This document shows positions 1 to 6,022 of a stretch of 8,376 nt of DNA, one piece after another. The stretch comes from an uncultured Gammaproteobacteria bacterium (GTDB lineage: Bacteria > Pseudomonadota > Gammaproteobacteria > Steroidobacterales > Woeseiaceae). The notes below the pieces were generated by a model that was not told the origin of the DNA, ran no database searches, and was given only the letters and a program-made list of their open reading frames with translations. The first letter of the stretch is position 1, and each line of letters opens with the position of its first letter. Where the stretch lies: assembly GCA_938003715.1 (NCBI GenBank), contig CALKYK010000237.1, positions 1 through 8,376 of the forward strand, written 5' to 3'. Position numbers and translations under genes: made by a program.

Positions 1-29
1 GGGTTCCTGCGCTCAACCGCAGCGGACCC
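1..29. repeat. Hairpin-forming inverted repeat at the window edge
   Basis: Positions 1-11 pair with 18-29 around a 6-base loop (CTCAAC). There are eleven pairs, one of them a T-G wobble, with a single unpaired C at 23. The stem is GC-rich but is followed by GGGTATTTG rather than a T-run, so it is not a textbook Rho-independent terminator. It could be the 3' structure of a gene lying left of the window, or part of the palindromic element at 100-161. The left edge may cut off more of the stem. Confidence 0.4.
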
Positions 30-99
30 GGGTATTTGCTCCGAGCGAGTTAAGGGCTTTTCGAGTGAGGAGTAATTGCCCGGGGTCGCTGCGGCTCCG

Positions 100-161
100 G
101 ACTCAATCCGCGTGCATTGCGTCGTCGCGCTCCGCGCTTCTCGCAATGACCGGAGTGAGTC
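100..161. repeat. Nested long imperfect palindrome, REP/MITE-like
   Basis: GACTCAATCCG (100-110) pairs with CGGAGTGAGTC (151-161) with one mismatch. Inside it GT (112-113) pairs with AC (149-150), and CATTGCG (115-121) pairs perfectly with CGCAATG (142-148). The 20-base interior holds a smaller GCGC-TCC-GCGC hairpin (127-137). C111 and G114 are single-base bulges. About 20 stem positions in a 62-base unit, lying outside any gene, suit an extragenic palindromic repeat or a small non-autonomous element. The CATTGCG...CGCAATG core resembles short dispersed intergenic repeats in many proteobacteria. A structured RNA is the alternative. Copy number cannot be judged from one window. Confidence 0.55.
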
Positions 162-177
162 GGCTGAGCGCCCCGCG

Positions 178-206
178 ATGACGCGTCCCGGTCTCAATGG
201 TATGTT
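178..206 (+). promoter_or_regulatory. Weak candidate sigma70-type promoter for the propeller gene
   Basis: ATGACG (178-183, 4 of 6 to TTGACA) and TATGTT (201-206, 4 of 6 to TATAAT) are separated by 17 bases. Transcription would begin near 213, giving a leader of about 27 bases. The downstream gene has a clear Shine-Dalgarno, AGGAA at 231-235, five bases or less before the ATG at 240. Placement fits but both boxes are degenerate. Confidence 0.3.
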
Positions 207-239
207 CTGCCGCTCCCATATCCGCACGACAGGAAGCCG

Positions 240-3200
240 ATGAACCGATTCGCCTGCGCGCTGCCCGCGCTTTTTTTCACGCTGCCAGTCCTCGCGCAGG
301 ACTTCAGCAATTTCGAGTACCGGAACGTCGGGCCGTCGCGGGGCGGGCGTGTGACCGCAGTAGCGGGCACGGTGGCGGCGCCGTCGACGTTTTATCTCGG
401 CGCATCCGGCGGCGGCGTGTGGAAGACGACGGACTACGGCACAACCTGGTTCAACGTATCCGACGGCTACTTCGAGACGCCGTCGATCGGCGACATCGAC
501 GTCGCGCAAAACGATGCCAACATCGTCTACGTCGGCACCGGCACGGACGGGCTGCGGTCGAACATCATCGCCGGCAAGGGCATGTACAAGTCGGTCGACG
601 GCGGCGCGACCTGGAAGCACATCGGGCTCCGGGAAACCGGGCACATCGGCGCGGTAGAAATCGACCCGACCGATCACAACATCGTCTGGGTTGCCGCAAT
701 CGGCCAGGCATTCAACTCGAACGAAGAGCGCGGCGTGTACAAGACGTTCGACGGCGGCAAGACCTGGAACCGCATGCTGTACGTGTCGGACACAGTGGGC
801 TTCTCCGATATCGAGCTCCTGCCCGGCAACCCGAACATCGTGTTCGCCACGGCGTGGAAGGCCGAACGCAAGCCGTGGACCATCATCTCCGGCGGCAGTC
901 AGGAGGAGGGCGGGCTGTACAAGTCGGTCGACGCCGGGTCAAGCTGGGAAAGGATCACCGACGGGCTACCGCAGGGCCTGATCGGCAAGATCGACCTCGC
1001 GATCAGCCCCGCCGACTCGAGCATTGTCTACGCGCTGGTCGAGGCGCCGGGCGACGAGGGCGGACTGTACAGGTCCGTCGACCAGGGCGAGAGCTTCGAG
1101 CTGGTGTCGAACGAGGAATCGATTCGCACGCGGCCGTTCTACTACGCGAACATCGACGTCGACCCGAAGAATCCCGACATCGTCTACGCGATGGCGACGC
1201 GCAACATGAAGTCGACCGACGGCGGCGTGACCTGGGAGCGCCTGCGCCCGCCGCATGGCGACAACCACGATATGTGGATCAATCCGAACGACCCGCATCT
1301 GTTCATTCACGCGAACGACGGCGGCGCGAACGTCACGCACAACGGTGGGCAGACCTGGTCCACGCAGTTCAACCAGCCGACCGCCGAGCTTTATCAGGTC
1401 GAGGTCGACGACCAGTACCCGTACTGGCTGTACGCCGGCCAGCAGGACAACTCGACGACGATCGCGGTGCCGAGCCAGCCGCCGTTCCGCGCCCAGCATG
1501 AAGCGGCATGGCTGGTCGACTCCGGCGGCTGCGAGACCGGGCCGGCCGTGCCGAAACCCGGCGATCACAACATCGTGTACGCGAATTGCAAAGGCCGCTT
1601 TTTCGTCTTCGACAAGCGCGTCGGCACGGAAAAGGGTTACTACGTCGGTGCGGCGAACATGTACGGGCACAACCCGCGCGATCTTCGCTACCGTTTTCAG
1701 CGTGTCGCGCCGATTCACGTCTCGCCGCACAACCCGAACGTGATTTACCACGCGTCGCAGTACGTGCACCGCACGACGGACGAAGGCCTGACCTGGGAAA
1801 CGATCTCGCCGGACCTGACCGCGTTCGAGGCGGACAAGCAGGTCATCTCCGGCAGCCCGATCACGCGCGACATCACGGGTGAGGAGTTCTACTCGACGAT
1901 CTACTCGCTGCGCGAGTCGCCGGTGCGGCCGGGCGTGATCTGGTCCGGCGCGAACGACGGCCCCGTCTACGTCACGCAGGATGCCGGCAACAACTGGGAC
2001 AACGTCACGCCGCGCGGGCTGCCGCCCGGCGGGCGCGTCGATGCGGTCGAGCCGTCGCCGCACGACCCGGCGAAGGCCTACATCGCGGTGCTGCGCTACC
2101 AGCTCGGCGACTGGTCGCCGTACATCTACAGGACAGAGAACTTCGGCCGGCGATGGGAATTGCTGACGGACGGCCGGAACGGTATCCCGGATGACTTTCC
2201 GACCCGCGTCGTGCGCGAGGACCCGGTGCGTGAGGGGCTACTCTTCGCTGGCACGGAATACGGAATGTTCGTCTCGCTCGACGACGGCGAGAACTGGCAC
2301 GCGTTCCAGCAGAATCTCGCGGTCACGCCGGTCACGGACATCAAAGTGCACCGCGGCGACCTCGCGATCTCGACGATGGGTCGCTCGTTCTGGGTGCTGG
2401 ACAACATCACGACCCTGCGCCAGCAGGCCTTCGGCAGCGAGGAAACCGCGGCGGTGTTCAAGCCGAAAGACACGATTCGCTACCGGCGCGTCTACAGCGA
2501 CGACCCGGACGTCGTGCCGCACTACCCGGAACCGGCGGTGATCGTCGATTACTACCTGCCGGAGCAGGCGCCCGAGATCGTGCAGCTCGAGTTCGTCGAC
2601 GCTGCGGGCAACGTCGTGAACCGCTACGAGAGCTCGACGGAAGAAGAGCCTGAGGAGAGCGACGTCGAGGTCGTCGAGGACATGGACATGAGCCAGGAAC
2701 GGGTCGTCGGCCGAACGCCGCTGCCTGCCGGACCCGGCATGCACCGCTTTCGCTGGAACATGCGCCTTCCCGGCGCCTGGCACGAGGATGAGGACGACCG
2801 CTTCGGCGGCGGACCGCTGGCACGGCCGGGCACCTACACGGTGCGGCTGACCGCCGGCAATACCCAGTCCGAACAGCGCTTCGAGCTGCTGACGGACCCG
2901 CGCGTGCTCGCGCAGGGCACGACGGAAGCCGACATCGATGCGCAGGTCGACCTGCAGCTGCGCCTCGTCGCACTGCTGTCGGCCGCGCGGCAGCTGGAAA
3001 AATCGCTGGCCGACGAGAAGCAGGCGCTCGAGGACAACGGCGACGGTCTCGACGGAATGGGCCGCGAGCGACTGGCGCTGATCGACGAGGTGCTTGCCGA
3101 GCTGAAAACCGAAGACATCATCTATCCGCAGCCGATGCTGACCCGGCAGATCGATTACCTGTACGACATGATCAGCACGGCGGACCAGGCGCCGGGACAG

Positions 3201-3269
3201 GAAGCAATGGACCGCTTTGCCGTCCTGTCGACGGCGTTCGAGGCGCTGTCCGCGCGGATTGCGCTCTAG
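240..3269 (+). CDS. Exported Asp-box/BNR beta-propeller protein (sortilin-N/VPS10-like 'glycosyl hydrolase')
   Basis: The 1009-residue protein has a Sec signal peptide (residues 1-19, likely cut LA|QD), so it works in the periplasm or outside the cell. At least ten Asp-box motifs of the S/T-x-D-x-G-x-T/S-W type recur between about residues 60 and 690: KTTDYGTTW (62-70), KSVDGGATW (117-125), KTFDGGKTW (168-176), KSVDAGSSW, RSVDQGESF, KSTDGGVTW, THNGGQTW, RTTDEGLTW, VTQDAGNNW and VSLDDGENW. They indicate one or two many-bladed propellers. GDNHDMWINP (340-349) and AGQQDNST (399-406) match the large family with VPS10/sortilin-N-like repeats, often named glycosyl hydrolase although no enzyme activity is established. 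An acidic stretch (about 799-820) precedes the C-terminal part, where FRWNMRLPGAW (837-847) and a helical tail are seen. The start is fixed by AGGAA at 231-235 and the signal peptide. Binding or scaffolding is as likely as catalysis. Confidence 0.9.
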   Translation: MNRFACALPALFFTLPVLAQDFSNFEYRNVGPSRGGRVTAVAGTVAAPSTFYLGASGGGVWKTTDYGTTWFNVSDGYFETPSIGDIDVAQNDANIVYVGTGTDGLRSNIIAGKGMYKSVDGGATWKHIGLRETGHIGAVEIDPTDHNIVWVAAIGQAFNSNEERGVYKTFDGGKTWNRMLYVSDTVGFSDIELLPGNPNIVFATAWKAERKPWTIISGGSQEEGGLYKSVDAGSSWERITDGLPQGLIGKIDLAISPADSSIVYALVEAPGDEGGLYRSVDQGESFELVSNEESIRTRPFYYANIDVDPKNPDIVYAMATRNMKSTDGGVTWERLRPPHGDNHDMWINPNDPHLFIHANDGGANVTHNGGQTWSTQFNQPTAELYQVEVDDQYPYWLYAGQQDNSTTIAVPSQPPFRAQHEAAWLVDSGGCETGPAVPKPGDHNIVYANCKGRFFVFDKRVGTEKGYYVGAANMYGHNPRDLRYRFQRVAPIHVSPHNPNVIYHASQYVHRTTDEGLTWETISPDLTAFEADKQVISGSPITRDITGEEFYSTIYSLRESPVRPGVIWSGANDGPVYVTQDAGNNWDNVTPRGLPPGGRVDAVEPSPHDPAKAYIAVLRYQLGDWSPYIYRTENFGRRWELLTDGRNGIPDDFPTRVVREDPVREGLLFAGTEYGMFVSLDDGENWHAFQQNLAVTPVTDIKVHRGDLAISTMGRSFWVLDNITTLRQQAFGSEETAAVFKPKDTIRYRRVYSDDPDVVPHYPEPAVIVDYYLPEQAPEIVQLEFVDAAGNVVNRYESSTEEEPEESDVEVVEDMDMSQERVVGRTPLPAGPGMHRFRWNMRLPGAWHEDEDDRFGGGPLARPGTYTVRLTAGNTQSEQRFELLTDPRVLAQGTTEADIDAQVDLQLRLVALLSAARQLEKSLADEKQALEDNGDGLDGMGRERLALIDEVLAELKTEDIIYPQPMLTRQIDYLYDMISTADQAPGQEAMDRFAVLSTAFEALSARIAL

Positions 3270-4819
3270 GGTGATTCGCGGCGGATGACCCGGCCCGGGC
3301 GCGCTTCGGTCGCCGCGCCGTTGGTGAACACGATATCGCCGCCGACCCACACGGTGCTGACGCCGACCGACAGCGCGTCGGGATCGGCCGGAGTCGCGCG
3401 ATCGATAATCGTGTCGGGGTCGAACAGCACGAGGTCCGCGACCATGCCTTCCCGAACCAGTCCGCGATCGGTGAATCCCATGTGCTCCGCGGCGAGCCCC
3501 GTCATCCGGTGCACCGCGGCTTCGAGCGATAGCGCTCCCTGTTCGCGGACGTAGCGCCCCAGCACCCGCGGAAACGCGCCGCGCGCCCGCGGGTGCAGGT
3601 CGTCGATGCCGCCGTCGGTGCAGACGTTCGTGTGCGGCCACTTCAAAAGCGCGATCACGTCCGACTCTTCCATGCTGGTGCCGATGATCATCTCGACGCG
3701 CTGGCCGCCTTCTTCTTGCATCGCGAGCGCTTCCAGTGCGAGCTCAGAGAACGCGGTGACGACGTCGGTTTCGCGGATCGCCGCGATCTCGGCCAGCGTC
3801 TTGCCGACGTAGGACGGTTCGGGCTCGAAACGCGTGAACCACATGCCTTCCGGCGGCGCGATCTGGTCGAGTACGTGCGCGATCGTTTCGCGATTCGTCG
3901 GGTCGCGATCGGGCAGCAGCACCATCATCGTCGACTGCCAGTACTCGTACGGATAGATGTCGGCGGTGATGTCGATGCCGTCGGCGCGGGCGGCGTTCAG
4001 CTTCGCGATGACCTGGTCGGCGGTGCCCCACAGGCGCTTCATCGCCAGCTTGATGTGCGACACCTGCACCGGCATGCCGGTCTCGCGGCCGATCAGGACG
4101 ATCTCGTCGATCGCGTCCTCGAACCAGCGGTCTTCGGAGCGCACGTGGCTGATGTAGCGCCCGCCCGCATCGGCGGCGAGCTGCGCGAGTTCGAGCACCT
4201 CGGACGTTTCCGAATGGATGCCGGGCTCGTACTCGAGCCCTGCGGAAAGGCCGAGCGCGCCTGCGTCGAGGTCCGCCTGCAGCAGCGTCGCCATCGCGTC
4301 GATTTCATTTTCGGTCGCGACGCGTTTGAAGTCCTCGCCCATCACTTCGTAACGCAACGTGTTGTGCCCGGAGTAGGAAGCGACGTTGACGGTCGCCGGC
4401 GACGCCTCGAGCTTCGCGAAAAAATCCGCGAGCGGCAGCGGCGAGCCGCCGTCCTGGCCGATGACAATCGTCGTGATGCCCTGGCTGATCACCGGCAGCG
4501 CGTCGCTGTAGGTGAAGAGGTCGTCGTCTGAGTCGGCGTGGCTGTGCGTGTCGATGAAGCCCGGCGCGAGCGTGAGGCCGTTGCCGTCGATGACGCCTTC
4601 GCCGGGGCAGGGATCCAGCGCACCGACCGCGGCGATCATACCGTCGGTGACGCGCACGTCGGCGTCCGTGGGTGCAGCGCCGCTGCCGTCGACGAGCGAT
4701 ACGTTCGTCACCAGGAAACCGGGCGCGGGATTGACGCAGACGGGAGCGCGATCGTCCGCGCAGGCGGTGAGGAATACCAGTACTGCGACAGAAAACATGC
4801 GACGAAAATGGGTGCTCAT
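3266..4819 (-). CDS. D-aminoacylase-type amidohydrolase, predicted lipoprotein (N-acyl-D-amino-acid deacylase family)
   Basis: The 517-residue amidohydrolase probably hydrolyses N-acyl-D-amino acids or a similar amide. Its N-terminus is a lipoprotein signal: FRR, a hydrophobic run, then lipobox LTAC with Cys20; Ala at +2 does not suggest inner-membrane retention. Metal-site motifs of the D-aminoacylase family are in order: GFIDTHSHAD (H92, H94), SHVRSED (H225), SHIK (H255) and CTDGG (D402). GLSAGLEYEPG (190-200) and HPRARGAFPRVLGRYVRE (409-426) are also family signatures. The residue usually a metal-ligand Cys (G-x-C-G-x-S) is Asp123 here (GQDGGS). The frame is open to 4957, but the ATG at 4819 gives the lipobox signal and has AGGAAG (4831-4836) eleven bases ahead; the longer form would bury the signal and overlap the previous gene. 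It lies 124 bases after the DUF6524-type gene and converges on the propeller gene with a 4-base stop overlap. Confidence 0.9.
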   Translation of the reverse strand: MSTHFRRMFSVAVLVFLTACADDRAPVCVNPAPGFLVTNVSLVDGSGAAPTDADVRVTDGMIAAVGALDPCPGEGVIDGNGLTLAPGFIDTHSHADSDDDLFTYSDALPVISQGITTIVIGQDGGSPLPLADFFAKLEASPATVNVASYSGHNTLRYEVMGEDFKRVATENEIDAMATLLQADLDAGALGLSAGLEYEPGIHSETSEVLELAQLAADAGGRYISHVRSEDRWFEDAIDEIVLIGRETGMPVQVSHIKLAMKRLWGTADQVIAKLNAARADGIDITADIYPYEYWQSTMMVLLPDRDPTNRETIAHVLDQIAPPEGMWFTRFEPEPSYVGKTLAEIAAIRETDVVTAFSELALEALAMQEEGGQRVEMIIGTSMEESDVIALLKWPHTNVCTDGGIDDLHPRARGAFPRVLGRYVREQGALSLEAAVHRMTGLAAEHMGFTDRGLVREGMVADLVLFDPDTIIDRATPADPDALSVGVSTVWVGGDIVFTNGAATEARPGRVIRRESP

Positions 4820-4830
4820 TGCTGAAAAGT

Positions 4831-4880
4831 CTTCCTGTGTGTGCGAGACGAGGCGCAAGTCGGCGAGAAAGCGCAGTGTA
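4831..4880 (-). promoter_or_regulatory. Possible promoter and ribosome site ahead of the amidohydrolase
   Basis: The 124-base gap 4820-4943 holds the AGGAAG ribosome site at 4831-4836 (minus strand) and a -10-like TACACT (plus 4875-4880) embedded in the palindrome GTGTACAC (4876-4883). No good -35 is seen at the right distance, and no terminator hairpin with a T-run follows the upstream gene. The amidohydrolase may therefore be read from its own weak promoter, from the upstream minus-strand genes, or both. Confidence 0.25.
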
Positions 4881-4943
4881 CACGCTAAGTACATGAGCAT
4901 TTCGAGCCGGCTTGCAACGACGTATCGCGCCGCAGGAGGCTTT

Positions 4944-5426
4944 TCAGTCGTCGGCATCCACTTCGAATTGACCGGTCAGCCTCCGCCACACGTGCGACCA
5001 GGATAGGCCGATCGCGAGCAGCAGCGCGATGCAGATCAGGCCGACCCAGGTGGCGGAAGAAAAAGTGTCGAGGACGAGCCAGCCGATGTCGGCCAGCAGC
5101 CAGACGACGCCGCCCAGCAGCGCGCCGCCGAGTACGAGACCGAGAAAACCGAGCGAGCGCTGGGTCGCGGTGAGCAGGATCACCCAGCCGATGATCAGCA
5201 CCACGCCGACGACGAAATGCGCCGGCCCCCAGGACGCTTCCGATTCCATCGCCGCGCGCAGCCAGCCCCAGTACGAGTACTGGGTCGGGTTGTAGGTTGC
5301 GATGACCAGAAACAGTGACGCGACGAAGCGCCACATGAAGCTCGCGAAATTGAATTCGTGGGCGGTGCGTGCGGGTCGCCGTGGGCGCTCGTCCCTGTCC
5401 CTGGCCACGCTACGCTGCCTGCTCAC
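4944..5426 (-). CDS. DUF6524-type small integral membrane protein
   Basis: This 160-residue protein has a basic N-terminus (about 1-22) and four hydrophobic segments, near residues 31-45, 68-88, 91-113 and 118-141, so it is an inner-membrane protein with a short acidic tail (FEVDADD). FNFASFMWRFVASLFLVIAT followed by YNPTQYSYWGW (25-55) resembles proteins grouped as DUF6524, whose function is unknown; I assign the family from memory of this motif. The start is uncertain. GTG at 5426 overlaps the upstream gene's end by 17 bases. GTG at 5408 begins one base after that gene's stop codon and gives 154 residues. ATG at 5336 would cut off the conserved FNFASF segment. None has a strong Shine-Dalgarno, so coupling to the upstream gene is likely. 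No catalytic residues can be proposed. Confidence 0.75.
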   Translation of the reverse strand: MSRQRSVARDRDERPRRPARTAHEFNFASFMWRFVASLFLVIATYNPTQYSYWGWLRAAMESEASWGPAHFVVGVVLIIGWVILLTATQRSLGFLGLVLGGALLGGVVWLLADIGWLVLDTFSSATWVGLICIALLLAIGLSWSHVWRRLTGQFEVDADD

Positions 5427-5937
5427 GCCGCAACTCGGCGATGCGTGCCTGCACCTGGTCGAACAGGTCGTCGCGCAGTCCCAGGATCTTGAATACCTCG
5501 ACGACGATGAAGAACGGCGCGGCGAGATTCGCCTGCACCGGGTGCTTCAGGAGCACCGGCGCCGATTTCTCGACCGCGTGGCCGACGAATTGCGCAATGT
5601 AGCCACCGACGAACGCGACGGCCGCAACGCTGCCCGACGTCGCGAGCGGCGCCGCGCCGATCTGCGTTGCTAGCCACGCAACCGGAACCGCGTACAAAAG
5701 GAACGCGATGCTGAACAGCCTGTCGAGCGTCAGGTAGAACAGGAACAGTCCCGCAGTTGCCACGTGCGCGAGGTTGAAGGCGAAGCCGTCGATCTCGACC
5801 TGCAGCCACGACAGCGGAATGAAGACGCCGAGCATGATGGTCGGGATGCCCACCACGTGCACGTCGACGTTGACCGGGTGCTGATGCGCCGCGGCGTAGC
5901 CGGTCAGCATGTCCATCAGTTTCGAATCTTTTGGCAT
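5410..5937 (-). CDS. Mpo1-like (DUF962/YGL010w-type) membrane protein
   Basis: The 175-residue protein (182 if begun at the GTG at 5958) matches the Mpo1-like family. Numbered from that GTG, the signatures are YAAAHQHPVNVDVHVVGIP (21-39, with H25, H27 and H34), QFVGHAVEKSAPVLLKHP (123-140, with H127) and a C-terminal PFFIVVEVFKILGL (148-161). Several hydrophobic helices lie between them (about 37-53, 62-78, 82-99, 106-124). Yeast Mpo1 is an Fe(II)-dependent dioxygenase in fatty-acid alpha-oxidation of 2-hydroxy acids using conserved histidines; whether bacterial members share this is not established. I prefer ATG 5937 because family members start just before this motif and a possible extended -10 at 5969-5974 would leave the GTG almost leaderless. 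It heads the minus-strand run and overlaps or abuts the DUF6524-type gene. Confidence 0.82.
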   Translation of the reverse strand: MPKDSKLMDMLTGYAAAHQHPVNVDVHVVGIPTIMLGVFIPLSWLQVEIDGFAFNLAHVATAGLFLFYLTLDRLFSIAFLLYAVPVAWLATQIGAAPLATSGSVAAVAFVGGYIAQFVGHAVEKSAPVLLKHPVQANLAAPFFIVVEVFKILGLRDDLFDQVQARIAELRREQAA

Positions 5938-5968
5938 CGTCGGAACCGGTGCGCTCACGGAAAGCGGG

Positions 5969-5977
5969 AATTTACCA
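5969..5977 (-). promoter_or_regulatory. Candidate extended -10 element for the Mpo1-like gene
   Basis: On the minus strand TGG-TAAATT fits an extended -10 (TGn plus 4 of 6 to TATAAT); TAAATT is the complement of plus 5969-5974. No -35 match is seen at normal spacing. A start near 5962 would leave about 25 leader bases before the ATG at 5937 but only about three before the GTG at 5958. It lies back to back with the plus-strand -10 at 5987-5992, so the two divergent promoters would overlap. Confidence 0.3.
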
Positions 5978-5984
5978 CGACTGC

Positions 5985-5999
5985 GCTATGATGCGGGGT
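5985..5999 (+). promoter_or_regulatory. Candidate -10 region (GCTATGATGCGGGGT) for the aminotransferase operon
   Basis: TATGAT (5987-5992, 5 of 6 to TATAAT) lies about 30 bases before the ATG at 6023, as expected for a -10 box with a short leader. No clear -35 occurs 16-18 bases upstream; TTTACC at 5971-5976 is too close. The wider 15-base string is repeated, with 12 identities, at 8113-8127 ahead of the last gene. Confidence 0.45.
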
Positions 6000-6022
6000 T
6001 TCCGCAGCGAAGCAGGCCGCGC

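Noticed and set aside
1..239. Possible tRNA or other known RNA gene in the left non-coding region
   Set aside because: No cloverleaf or T-loop GTTCRANYC context could be fitted; the pairing seen is simple hairpins.
197..1501. Plus-strand open frame of 434 codons beginning ahead of the propeller gene
   Set aside because: It is an Arg-rich frame-shifted shadow of the propeller gene, which has the signal peptide, ribosome site and repeats.
966..2063. Minus-strand open frame of 365 codons inside the propeller gene
   Set aside because: Composition is Arg/Val/Asp-rich shadow sequence; the plus strand carries clear Asp-box motifs throughout.
2238..3641. Long minus-strand open frame (467 codons) antisense to the propeller gene
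   Set aside because: Its translation is arginine- and histidine-rich low-quality sequence with no motifs, and it crosses two well-supported genes. It is a by-product of G/C-rich third codon positions.
3593..4531. Plus-strand open frame of 312 codons opposite the amidohydrolase
   Set aside because: Its translation has no recognisable motifs and mirrors the coding strand; all catalytic motifs are on the minus strand.
4820..4957. 46-codon N-terminal extension of the amidohydrolase
   Set aside because: It would hide the lipoprotein signal, overlaps the end of the previous gene, and the ATG at 4819 has its own ribosome site.
5909..6022. 38-codon N-terminal extension of the aminotransferase
   Set aside because: It would lie antisense to the Mpo1-like gene's start and upstream of the likely promoter; the family N-terminus starts at 6023.
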